Origin: Actinomycetota bacterium
Lineage (GTDB): Bacteria > Actinomycetota > Humimicrobiia > Humimicrobiales > Humimicrobiaceae
Assembly: GCA_003155275.1 (NCBI GenBank)
Contig: PMCC01000034.1
Location: 1 to 14,253 of the forward strand
Direction: 5' to 3'
Length of the DNA stretch: 14,253 nt
Of this stretch, positions 6,471 through 13,273 are shown piece after piece. The stretch's first letter is position 1, and each line of letters starts with the position of its first letter. The notes below the pieces were generated by a model. It made no database searches. It had not been told where the DNA came from and worked only from the letters and a program-made list of their open reading frames with translations. Made by a program: the position numbers and the translations under genes.

Positions 6471-7856
6471 ATGCTGGAACAAAAATTAATTAAGAAAATC
6501 CTTAACATATTGCTGAGCAGTGGAGGAGATTTTTCAGAAGTTTTCATTCAAAAGAGGAACCTTAATAATATGAGGCTTGATGATGGAAAAATAGAGAATT
6601 CAACCTCCGGTTTTGAATTGGGCTGCGGCCTGAGGCTTATAAATAAGGATAGCACATTTTATGCTTATGTAGACTCTATCGATACAGAAAGCCTGCTTAA
6701 TGCAGCTAAAATTTTAAGCTCTGCAGTGGACAGTTCATCAAAAAATAAAGTCCTTGACTTGTCCGAAAATAAAGGCGGATATAAAGCTAATGTTGAACAA
6801 TTTCCTTCTGATATAGCACAGGAAAATAAAAAATCTCTCCTTGATTCTGCAAATGAGAAAGCTCGTGATTTCAGTAAATATATTATCCAGGTTTCAGCTA
6901 ACCTCTCTGATGCTGACGACACAGTAATTATCGCAAATTCCAACGGCTTGCTAATAAATGACAGTTCGGTAAAAGTTTTTTTGGCGGTAAATGTCATTGC
7001 AAAAAAAGGTAATGAGATACGAACGGGATATAAATCTCTTGCCAGGACTATGGGTTATGAGATCTTTAAATCTAAAAACCATGAAGCAGTTGCTCTTGAA
7101 GCTGCAGGGATTGCAATAAAAATGCTTGATGCAGTTAATGCGCCGGCAGGGAGTTTACCTGTAGTTATAGGCCCGGCATTTGGTGGAGTTATATTTCATG
7201 AGGCATGCGGCCATGGCCTTGAAGCAGATGCAATTATAAAAGATGCTTCAGTTTTTAAAGATAAAATAAACAAAAAAATTGCAAGCAATATTCTCACTGC
7301 AGTCGATGACTCGACTTTACGGCATCACTGGGGTTCCTATGCATTTGACGATGAGGGATGTCCTTCACAAAAAAATATACTCATCGAAAACGGTATTTTA
7401 AAAAACTATATATTTGATTATAAAAGCGCCTGTAAGTTAAAAGCTAGACAGACCGGCAATGGCCGCAGGCAGTCTTTCAGGGATTTGCCTGTACCAAGGA
7501 TGTCTAACACATTCATTGAATGCGGCAGTGATGAAAACGAGGCTATTATAAAATCGGTTAAAACCGGAATTTATGCAAAAGAATTTGCAGGAGGCCAGGT
7601 GGATACGGCAACCGGTGATTTTGTCTTTGGAATAAGTGAAGGTTACCTGATAAAGAATGGAGTAATTTCAGAACCTATAAAGGGAGCCACTCTTATCGGC
7701 AACGGGCCGGATATTTTAAACAGGATCGAAGCCATTGGCAAGGATCTGGATTTTGCTCCGGGGTTTTGCGGCAAAGCTGGCCAGTCCATAACTAATGAAG
7801 TAGGCCAGCCGACCATACTTATTGACAAGATAACGGTTGGAGGTACAGAAGTCTAA
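6471..7856 (+). CDS. tldD: TldD-type metalloprotease
   Basis: A 461-residue TldD, the catalytic subunit of the TldD/TldE zinc protease. In E. coli this complex processes microcin B17 and degrades unfolded CcdA. Seen: the HExxxH zinc site HEACGH (243-248) inside GPAFGGVIFHEACGHGLEAD, HHWGSYAFDDEG (285-296), the RMSNTF segment (343-348), and the C-terminal PGFCGKAGQS with Cys433, the likely third metal ligand by comparison with TldD structures, then VGQPTILIDKITVGG. Length is normal. The ATG at 6471 fits the family N-terminus but has no Shine-Dalgarno, and a TATACT abuts it. I saw no convincing promoter between it and the preceding terminator. tldE follows with no gap. Confidence 0.95.
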   Translation: MLEQKLIKKILNILLSSGGDFSEVFIQKRNLNNMRLDDGKIENSTSGFELGCGLRLINKDSTFYAYVDSIDTESLLNAAKILSSAVDSSSKNKVLDLSENKGGYKANVEQFPSDIAQENKKSLLDSANEKARDFSKYIIQVSANLSDADDTVIIANSNGLLINDSSVKVFLAVNVIAKKGNEIRTGYKSLARTMGYEIFKSKNHEAVALEAAGIAIKMLDAVNAPAGSLPVVIGPAFGGVIFHEACGHGLEADAIIKDASVFKDKINKKIASNILTAVDDSTLRHHWGSYAFDDEGCPSQKNILIENGILKNYIFDYKSACKLKARQTGNGRRQSFRDLPVPRMSNTFIECGSDENEAIIKSVKTGIYAKEFAGGQVDTATGDFVFGISEGYLIKNGVISEPIKGATLIGNGPDILNRIEAIGKDLDFAPGFCGKAGQSITNEVGQPTILIDKITVGGTEV

Positions 7857-9227
7857 GTGGAAAAAATAATTGATTTTTGCAAGCATGCTTTTTTAAAGAT
7901 TAAAAATAAAAATGTAAATGAATTTGAAATATATGGATCGTCTGCGGCCCATAATGAAATAGAAATCTACGAAGAAGACATAGAAAATCTTTCATTTGCT
8001 GACACGAAAGGTCTTGGATTCAGAGTTTTTAAGGATAAAAGAATGGGTTATGCTTATACATCAAACCTTTCTGACTCGGCAATTGACTCCTGCATTGAAA
8101 AAGCGATAGAAAATTCCAAAGTCACTAATCAGGAAGAGTTCAATTACCTGCCGGTAAAAAAAGAATTTATGCACAAGGATACAGATTTTGACAGGAATGT
8201 CCTTTATGCTCCGGAATTTATTGATTTTACTATTGAGGATAAAATAAAGGTTTCAAAAGAATTGGAGCTTTCAGTAAAAAAAAGAGATAAAAGAATAAAA
8301 GGGATCAGTAACCTGATTTATGAAGACACGGTTTCTGAAACTGTGATTTTAAATTCTCTGGGTCTTGAAGACAGTTATAAAGCTTCTGCTGCGTTTTTGT
8401 ATATAAGTGTGATATCCAGGGAAGGTGAGGACGTATCAACGGGAGATTATTTTGGATATGAGAGGACCCCTCAAAAACTAAACTCGGATGACATTGCTGA
8501 AAATGCAGTTAAAAGATCCACGTCTCTTTTAGGCGCCAAAAAAGTAAAATCACAGGTTGCCGATTTAATGCTCAGCCCAATGGTGGCAATTCAATTTCTT
8601 GGTATTATTGCCAGTGTAATAATGGCGGACTCTGTCCAAAAGGGCAAATCCCTTCTTGCCGGCAGAATCGGTGAAAAAATATTTTCTCAAAATTTTAATA
8701 TTGTTGATGATGGGACTTTGCCCGATGGTCTTGCTTCAAGACCGTTTGATGGAGAAGGAGTGCCAAAAGGCAGGACTTCTGTATTTGAAAAAGGGGTGCT
8801 TAAGACTTATCTGCATAATAGTTACAGCGCAAGGAAAGATAAAAGGCTCTCAACCGGCAATGCATCACGAGCATCTTATAAAAGCCCCCCGGATATAGGG
8901 ATATCTAATTTTTATTTGGAACCTTCAGATGTCAACGAAGGCAAAATACTTCAGAAAATAAGTAATGGTTTTTATGTGATAGATGTAATCGGGCTTCACT
9001 CGGGGGTAAATCCTATTTCCGGCCAGATAAGTATAGGGGCCAAGGGTATCTGGATTGAAAATGGGAACCTTACTTATCCGGTTAAAGAAGTTACTATTGC
9101 AACGGACCTTTTAAGATTCTGCAAAAATCTGGCCGAAGTCGGCAGTGATTTAAAATTCATGCCTGCCGGCGGGTATATTGGCAGCCCATCAATGCATATC
9201 AGGGATATTGCAATAAGCGGAAGTTAA
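7857..9227 (+). CDS. tldE: TldE/PmbA, partner of TldD
   Basis: A 456-residue TldE (PmbA) homologue. It shares the TldD fold but has no HExxxH: the equivalent stretch reads SPMVAIQFLGIIASVIMADS (240-259). It is therefore the non-catalytic half of the heterodimer. Other family blocks: KGLGFRVF (51-58), RPFDGEGVPKGRT (295-307), LHNSYSARKD (319-328), and GVNPISGQISIGAKG plus LRFCKNL toward the C-terminus. The GTG start follows the tldD stop immediately. A GGAGG inside the last tldD codons (7839-7843) is 13 nt upstream, so translation is probably coupled. TldD plus TldE in one operon implies a complete protease; no RiPP precursor or cyclase gene is nearby, so the substrate is unknown. Confidence 0.93.
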   Translation: MEKIIDFCKHAFLKIKNKNVNEFEIYGSSAAHNEIEIYEEDIENLSFADTKGLGFRVFKDKRMGYAYTSNLSDSAIDSCIEKAIENSKVTNQEEFNYLPVKKEFMHKDTDFDRNVLYAPEFIDFTIEDKIKVSKELELSVKKRDKRIKGISNLIYEDTVSETVILNSLGLEDSYKASAAFLYISVISREGEDVSTGDYFGYERTPQKLNSDDIAENAVKRSTSLLGAKKVKSQVADLMLSPMVAIQFLGIIASVIMADSVQKGKSLLAGRIGEKIFSQNFNIVDDGTLPDGLASRPFDGEGVPKGRTSVFEKGVLKTYLHNSYSARKDKRLSTGNASRASYKSPPDIGISNFYLEPSDVNEGKILQKISNGFYVIDVIGLHSGVNPISGQISIGAKGIWIENGNLTYPVKEVTIATDLLRFCKNLAEVGSDLKFMPAGGYIGSPSMHIRDIAISGS

Positions 9228-9251
9228 GATATTTAACCGGAGGTAATATTA

Positions 9252-10268
9252 ATGGAAGTATTTAAAGCGATAGTTCTGGGGATAATACAGGGTGTAACGG
9301 AATTTTTCCCTGTCAGCAGCTCCGGTCACCTTGTTTTGGTTCCTTTTTTATTTAAATGGGATTATATACCTGTTTATTATTCAGTAATGCTTCATTTTGC
9401 AACCCTATTATCGCTTGTCACTGTCTTTTACAGAGATATCGGCCAAATAATTAAAGCGTTTTTTGTAGGGTTGTTTGTTAAAAATGTCCGAAAATCAAAC
9501 CCATATTTTAAGTTTTCCCTGTTTATTATCATTGCAACAATCCCAGGTGTTATAGCCGGATATTTTCTGCAGGACCGAATTGAAGGATTTTTTTCAAAGC
9601 CATTGTATGTAGGCTTATTTTTGCTTGTGACCGCAGCGTTTCTGTTTGTTGGAGAATATTTCGGCAAAAAGTTTGAAAAAAGAAATGAAAATTCAAATCT
9701 TGAAATTAATGGTAATCTTAATCCTGTGATTGAAGGGGCCAGCCAGAAAACTAATTCAATAAATTTAATGGTCAAAGATCCTGAACTGGAAATCAATAAT
9801 CAGGAATTAAAAACTAAGGAAAACAATTCAGGGACAAATGTTTTTAATTCGAGAATTAAGAGGCTTAATTTTATCAGTGCGGCAGTTATAGGTGTCGGCC
9901 AGGCAATTGCCATCCTGCCGGGTGTTTCAAGGTCGGGCTCAACAATTTCCTTTGCAAGATTATTTGGAATAAAAAGGGAAGATTGTGTAAGATTTTCCAT
10001 GCTTCTGTCTATTCCCATAATATTTGGCGCTTTTGTTTTGGAATCTTATAAATCCTATAACGAAGTACTCTCACAGGACATACATGTTATTATTAATATT
10101 GCAGTTGGTTTTGTATTTGCATATATAACAGGGTTGTTTGCAATAAAGTTTTTGCTTAAATTTACAAAGTTAAGGAATTTAAATTATTTTGCAATTTATT
10201 GTATTGTGCTTTCTGCCATAGTTTTTATTTTATCCCTTATAAATAAAGGAGGTGGTTTTTTTAAATGA
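9252..10268 (+). CDS. uppP: Undecaprenyl-diphosphatase (BacA/UppP type) with a long Asn-rich linker
   Basis: An integral membrane phosphatase that converts undecaprenyl diphosphate to the monophosphate lipid carrier for peptidoglycan and polysaccharide export; it can give bacitracin resistance. Signatures: QGVTEFFPVSSSGH (13-26), containing the (E/Q)xxxE motif and its His, and PGVSRSGST (223-231). Several hydrophobic helices surround them (e.g. 85-105, 117-135, 208-222, 250-263, 280-303, 313-329). Homologues are usually about 265-275 residues; this one is 338. The excess lies between helices at about 139-205, a hydrophilic stretch with 14 Asn in ~60 residues and LEIN repeated (150-153, 179-182). 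GGAGGT 7 nt before the ATG sets the start. It lies 24 bp after tldE and overlaps rmlA by ATGA. Confidence 0.94.
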   Translation: MEVFKAIVLGIIQGVTEFFPVSSSGHLVLVPFLFKWDYIPVYYSVMLHFATLLSLVTVFYRDIGQIIKAFFVGLFVKNVRKSNPYFKFSLFIIIATIPGVIAGYFLQDRIEGFFSKPLYVGLFLLVTAAFLFVGEYFGKKFEKRNENSNLEINGNLNPVIEGASQKTNSINLMVKDPELEINNQELKTKENNSGTNVFNSRIKRLNFISAAVIGVGQAIAILPGVSRSGSTISFARLFGIKREDCVRFSMLLSIPIIFGAFVLESYKSYNEVLSQDIHVIINIAVGFVFAYITGLFAIKFLLKFTKLRNLNYFAIYCIVLSAIVFILSLINKGGGFFK

Positions 10269-10990
10269 AAGGTATAATTTTGGCCGGAGGGCTTGGATCA
10301 AGACTTTTCCCATGCACAAAAGTGACAAACAAGCATCTGTTGCCGGTATTTAATAAACCCATGATCTATTACCCAATTTTAACTATGGTAAATGCCGGCC
10401 TTAAGGATATTATGATTGTTACAGGCGGAGGTTCTGCAGAAGATTTTATAAAGATATTAGGCGATGGCGGGGAATTCGGTCTAAAGATCAGTTATGCCTA
10501 TCAGGAAGGTGAGGGGGGCATCGCAGATGCGTTAAGGCTTTCTGAGAGTTTTGCACAAGGTGAAAAAATTTTTGTGGTTCTTGGCGATAATATTCTGGAT
10601 GACGACATATCAGAAGATATAAATGATTTTGAAAAACAGGAAAGAGGCGCAAAGATTTTCCTGAAAGAGGTGACTGATCCGGAAAGATTTGGTGTGGCAG
10701 AAATAAGGGATGGCAAAGTATCCGGTATTGTCGAAAAACCAAAAAACCCAAAAAGTAATTTTGCTGTTTGCGGACTATATCTGTATGATAACAGTGCCTT
10801 TGAAATAATAAAAACGTTAAAGCCGTCCGGAAGAGGAGAACTTGAAATAACAGACGTTAATAATGTTTTTATTGAAAGGGGAGACATGACCTATGCAGTA
10901 CTTGACGGATGGTGGACCGATGCCGGCACATTTGAGTCCCTATTAAAAGCAAGTAATCTTGTAGCAAAAAAAGAAGGCTTTATATTTTAA
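10265..10990 (+). CDS. rmlA: Glucose-1-phosphate thymidylyltransferase-like nucleotidyltransferase, short form
   Basis: A 241-residue sugar-1-phosphate nucleotidyltransferase, probably making dTDP-glucose from dTTP and glucose-1-phosphate, the first step to dTDP-rhamnose and other deoxysugars. Motifs: ILAGGLGSRLFPCT (5-18), NKHLLPVFNKPMIYYP (22-37), GDN (107-109) with a metal-binding Asp, RFGVAEI (141-147), EKPKNPKS (157-164), and WWTDAGTFESL (216-226). Classical RmlA is about 290 residues with a C-terminal regulatory extension; that extension is absent here, as in the short ~240-residue group. An AAAGGAGGTGG in the end of uppP (10245-10255) is a near-perfect Shine-Dalgarno, although 12 nt from the ATG. 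No rmlB, C or D follows, so the final sugar is unknown. UDP- or CDP-specific relatives are less likely from the motifs. Confidence 0.85.
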   Translation: MKGIILAGGLGSRLFPCTKVTNKHLLPVFNKPMIYYPILTMVNAGLKDIMIVTGGGSAEDFIKILGDGGEFGLKISYAYQEGEGGIADALRLSESFAQGEKIFVVLGDNILDDDISEDINDFEKQERGAKIFLKEVTDPERFGVAEIRDGKVSGIVEKPKNPKSNFAVCGLYLYDNSAFEIIKTLKPSGRGELEITDVNNVFIERGDMTYAVLDGWWTDAGTFESLLKASNLVAKKEGFIF

Positions 10991-11030
10991 TAAAGCATTT
11001 GTTCTTTGGATGCCGGTTATTGCATTCTAA

Positions 11031-11110
11031 TGCCATTTCTGCTTTTTTTGTACCAGGCTTAAAATTTTGATGCCATTTAGAATCTTTTTGTGTCAAGTAT
11101 TTGATTTTAT
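11031..11110. repeat. Possible 40-bp degenerate direct repeat after rmlA
   Basis: Two adjacent 40-bp blocks both begin TGCCATTT (11031, 11071), share CTTTTTG-type and ATTTT segments at the same offsets, and agree at about 25 of 40 positions by hand count. A third TGCCAT is at 11111, again 40 bp on, already inside the 3' end of the minus-strand gene. The 117-bp gap after rmlA has a T7 run (11043-11049) but no well-placed hairpin in front of it. AT-rich bias could account for part of the similarity. Confidence 0.4.
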
Positions 11111-11376
11111 TGCCATGATATGTCACTGGAATTACAGAAGTAACATTTTTTCAGTTCAAAGCTGCTTTTCCAGTCCTTATCTGAAAGAAAGTAAGCCCAC
11201 GAAAAATTTTCCGAAATTAGCTCTGTATAGATTTTATTTTTTTTTGACCAATTTCCTGCATCACCTGTCCGGTATGGTTTAGTATTGCAGTCGTTCTGGT
11301 AGATAAAAGCTTTTCCCTGTTCCTGCACATAGCCAATAAATTTTTCACTGTTACCACAATTTTTACATATATACAT
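11107..11376 (-). CDS. Small hypothetical protein with two CxxC knuckles (zinc-ribbon-like)
   Basis: An 89-residue protein that I cannot assign to a named family. It starts MYICKNCG (Cys4, Cys7) and ends with KKCYFCNSSD (Cys78, Cys81). The two CxxC pairs could close one zinc ribbon around a ~70-residue middle rich in aromatic and Lys/Asn residues (FIGYVQEQGKAFIY, NFSWAYFLSDKDW). Cys30 is unpaired. A GGAGT 4 nt before the ATG and a good promoter upstream (11457-11430) support a real gene, on the opposite strand to its neighbours and monocistronic. No signal peptide is present, so it is probably cytoplasmic. Nucleic-acid or protein binding would be typical of such knuckles but is not shown. Confidence 0.72.
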   Translation of the reverse strand: MYICKNCGNSEKFIGYVQEQGKAFIYQNDCNTKPYRTGDAGNWSKKNKIYTELISENFSWAYFLSDKDWKSSFELKKCYFCNSSDISWQ

Positions 11377-11429
11377 TTTTACTCCGTCATAAACATATTA
11401 TTGTAAAATACTAAAAGTAATTATTGGTT

Positions 11430-11457
11430 ATTATAGCATATTATATGGTAATGGCAA
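11430..11457 (-). promoter_or_regulatory. Promoter of the CxxC protein gene
   Basis: On the minus strand TTGCCA (11457-11452, 5 of 6) and a perfect TATAAT (11435-11430) are 16 bp apart. The predicted start is about 45 nt upstream of the ATG. The spacer contains the 11-bp palindrome CATATTATATG (11437-11447), which could be an operator or chance in AT-rich DNA. Confidence 0.65.
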
Positions 11458-11627
11458 CTAATATATTTAATAAATTACAAAACAGGAGGAAGTATTTATT
11501 ATAAATAACAATTGATTTTAAAAGTCTGAATTCCTTCAAAGTTTAAAATTTAATAAAACTACAAGCTTACAAATTAATATTGCAAACCTACGGTTTTAAC
11601 TTTTAGATGACACCCCCGGTTTTATAA

Positions 11628-11656
11628 TTGACTAAAAAATCAACCTTTGGTAATAT
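11628..11656 (+). promoter_or_regulatory. Candidate promoter for thioredoxin-DUF72
   Basis: TTGACT (11628-11633, 5 of 6) and TAATAT (11651-11656, 4 of 6) have an ideal 17-bp spacer. If used, the thioredoxin mRNA has a leader of about 240 nt that includes the 42-bp repeats. No better promoter is visible closer to the gene. Confidence 0.5.
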
Positions 11657-11739
11657 CATAAAAAAGCAGGCTAAACCTTTCAGGATATTATTACTTTTAT
11701 TAATGCTGGATAGATTGATTTTGTTTTTATTAAGAGAAA

Positions 11740-11823
11740 CCGGTTTATCAACATTTTTGTTTAAATTTATACTAAGTAAGTCCGGTTTGCCAGCATTTTT
11801 ATTTAAATGTATATTATTCGAAA
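11740..11823 (+). repeat. 42-bp tandem repeat pair
   Basis: Units 11740-11781 and 11782-11823 agree at about 30 of 42 positions by hand count. Both start CCGGTTT and share CATTTTT and TTTAAAT at equal offsets. The preceding 42 bp (11698-11739) match in their second half, a possible third, older copy. As 42 is a multiple of three, the plus frame reads as a 14-residue repeat (FLFKFILSK / FLFKCILFE). Confidence 0.65.
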
Positions 11824-11901
11824 CCTTGGTTACTGGCCTTATTATTTAATGCTATTCGTACTATTTGTATTTTTATTAAATTAATGAAAAGGAGAAGTAA
11901 A

Positions 11902-12228
11902 GTGTCTGAAGGAATCATTGAGTTGACAACATCTAATTTTGATAGTGAAATCTCTAAAACTGAAACACCTATACTTGTTGATTTTTGGGCTGTATGGTGC
12001 GGACCTTGCAGGATGGTTACACCTGAGCTTGAAAAATTATATGATGAAAAAAAGGATGTTTTAAGGATAGGTAAATTAAATGTCGATGAAAACAGGGATA
12101 TAGCAATAAAATTCAGTATCTCAAGTATTCCTTCACTTTTATTATTTAAAAATGGCGGGATGGTAAAAAAGATTGTTGGCGCAATGCCTAAAGATAAGAT
12201 TTTAGCTGAAATTAAAGACTTTATATAA
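11902..12228 (+). CDS. trxA: Thioredoxin
   Basis: A 108-residue classical thioredoxin, a cytoplasmic dithiol-disulfide oxidoreductase. Redox site WCGPC (32-36) follows VDFWA (26-30). The cis-proline is Pro77 in SSIPSLLLFKNG, and the conserved buried Asp is Asp27. The GTG at 11902 is chosen because AAAGGAG lies 7 nt upstream and the protein then has standard length. An in-frame ATG at 11884 lies upstream of that site and would only add six basic residues. A DUF72 gene follows after 5 bp, so they share a transcript. No thioredoxin reductase gene is nearby. Confidence 0.95.
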   Translation: MSEGIIELTTSNFDSEISKTETPILVDFWAVWCGPCRMVTPELEKLYDEKKDVLRIGKLNVDENRDIAIKFSISSIPSLLLFKNGGMVKKIVGAMPKDKILAEIKDFI

Positions 12229-12233
12229 ACATT

Positions 12234-13016
12234 GTGAACCCAATTTTTATTGGAACATCGGGATATAGCTACGAGGATTGGAAAAGTTATTTTTATCCTT
12301 TGCAAGTGAGCAGTAAGGATTATCTTTCCTATTATTCCAATTATTTCAATACAGTTGAATTGAATTTTACTTATTATTGTTTTCCTGCAATTCACGCTTT
12401 CGACAGTATGTGCTCCAAGGTAAAAGACCTAAAAGAATTTGTATTCTCAGTCAAAGCGCATAGTATTTTTACACATCAAAGGGATTATTGTATAGAAGAT
12501 GCAAAAAAGTTTCTTGAATCCCTAAAACCGCTGAGCGAATATTCACGCTTGGGAAGCATATTGTTTCAGTTCCCTTATAGTTTTCACCTAACTCATAACA
12601 ATTTGGATTATTTGTCAAAAATTGGCGAAGATTTCAAAGGATATGAAATATGTATGGAATTCAGAAACAAATACTGGCTTGATGCGAGAGTGTTTTCATT
12701 GCTTGAAAGTTTAAATATCGGGTTTTGCAATGTCGATGAACCACAGATTGGGGGGCTTCTGCCGGCAACAGATATATGCACGTCCAATACAGGGTACATA
12801 AGATTTCACGGCAGAAACAGCCAGTCCTGGTGGGAGCATGAAAATGCATTTCAAAGATACGATTATATATATAAACAGGAAGAACTTGCCGAATGGGTTC
12901 CGCGGATGAAGGATATAGCTGAAAAATCAAAAAAAATCTTTGTTTATTTTAACAATCACTACAAGGGCAAAGCCGCAAAATCAGCTCTCATGTTTGCTGA
13001 ACTTTTAAAATCATAA
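12234..13016 (+). CDS. DUF72 (YecE-like) family protein
   Basis: A 260-residue protein of the DUF72 family, a TIM-barrel fold of unknown biochemical function. Conserved blocks: FIGTSGYSYEDW (5-16), YFNTVELNFTYYCFP (37-51), FSVKAHSIFTH (71-81), ILFQFP (109-114), MEFRNKYW (141-148), IRFHGRN (189-195) and VYFNNHYKGKA (237-247). Length is typical. The GTG start at 12234 lies 5 bp after the trxA stop and has no Shine-Dalgarno; translation probably depends on coupling to trxA. The linkage with thioredoxin may hint at a redox link, but that is inference. Confidence 0.93.
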   Translation: MNPIFIGTSGYSYEDWKSYFYPLQVSSKDYLSYYSNYFNTVELNFTYYCFPAIHAFDSMCSKVKDLKEFVFSVKAHSIFTHQRDYCIEDAKKFLESLKPLSEYSRLGSILFQFPYSFHLTHNNLDYLSKIGEDFKGYEICMEFRNKYWLDARVFSLLESLNIGFCNVDEPQIGGLLPATDICTSNTGYIRFHGRNSQSWWEHENAFQRYDYIYKQEELAEWVPRMKDIAEKSKKIFVYFNNHYKGKAAKSALMFAELLKS

Positions 13017-13050
13017 AAAATTTTTGTATGTTGTGGTTTTTAATATTGCT

Positions 13051-13182
13051 GAATAATATTCCGGCTTATAATTATTAGTCCTTGAATAATATTGCAGTAT
13101 TTGTTTTTTAAACCTCGAATAGCAGTGCGGTATTTGTTAGTCAATCATTAAATGATGATCCGGTCTTTATTTTTAAATAACA
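13051..13182 (+). repeat. Degenerate 33-bp tandem repeat array upstream of ileS
   Basis: Four consecutive 33-bp units begin at 13051, 13084, 13117 and 13150. Units 1 and 2 share GAATAATATT exactly, and units 2 and 3 share GAATA and GGTATTTGTT-like segments. Adjacent units agree at about 22, 23 and 18 of 33 positions by hand count. All frames contain stops, so it is non-coding. It fills most of the gap between the DUF72 gene and the ileS leader hairpin. Confidence 0.65.
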
Positions 13183-13202
13183 AAAAAATATTTACACTTC
13201 AC

Positions 13203-13244
13203 AAAATTACTCTAATTATATAGAATCTATGAGTAATTTTTTTT
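13203..13244 (+). terminator. Terminator or attenuator hairpin in front of ileS
   Basis: A perfect 10-bp stem (13203-13212 with 13231-13240, arms AAAATTACTC/GAGTAATTTT) encloses an 18-nt loop that can itself pair ATAG with CTAT. The right arm runs into eight T (13237-13244). It ends 29 nt before the ileS ATG. It may simply end the trxA-DUF72 transcript. If ileS is transcribed from further upstream it would act as an attenuator. I see no T-box consensus (AGGGTGG...ACCGCG). A weak alternative promoter (TTTACA 13191-13196, 17 bp, AATTAT) overlaps it. Confidence 0.7.
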
Positions 13245-13273
13245 GCAATTTTACTAAGAGGTAATTAATCCTG

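Larger units (their letters stand above)
11458..11901. other. Intergenic region before the thioredoxin gene
   Basis: About 440 bp without a gene I trust. 11458-11627 is AT-rich; it contains a Shine-Dalgarno-like AGGAGGA near 11485 that is not followed by a usable start codon, perhaps a relic. 11628-11656 is a promoter candidate. 11740-11823 is a 42-bp repeat pair. An open frame of 73 codons (11628-11849) crosses these elements and would encode a very hydrophobic, repetitive peptide. It begins at a TTG that is better explained as a -35 box, and it has no Shine-Dalgarno, so I do not call it a gene. Confidence 0.5.

Noticed and set aside
11022..11049. Hairpin GCATT-CT-AATGC followed by T7 as an rmlA terminator
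   Set aside because: The loop is 2 nt, the stem only 5 bp, and the T-run begins 9 nt after the stem.
11628..11849. 73-codon hydrophobic open frame starting at TTG
   Set aside because: It has no Shine-Dalgarno, its TTG start coincides with a -35 box, and its length comes from stop-free 42-bp repeats. Kept only as a finding.
13017..13273. T-box riboswitch before ileS
   Set aside because: A T-box is common before ileS in Gram-positive lineages, but neither the AGGGTGG...ACCGCG core nor a specifier-type stem is visible.
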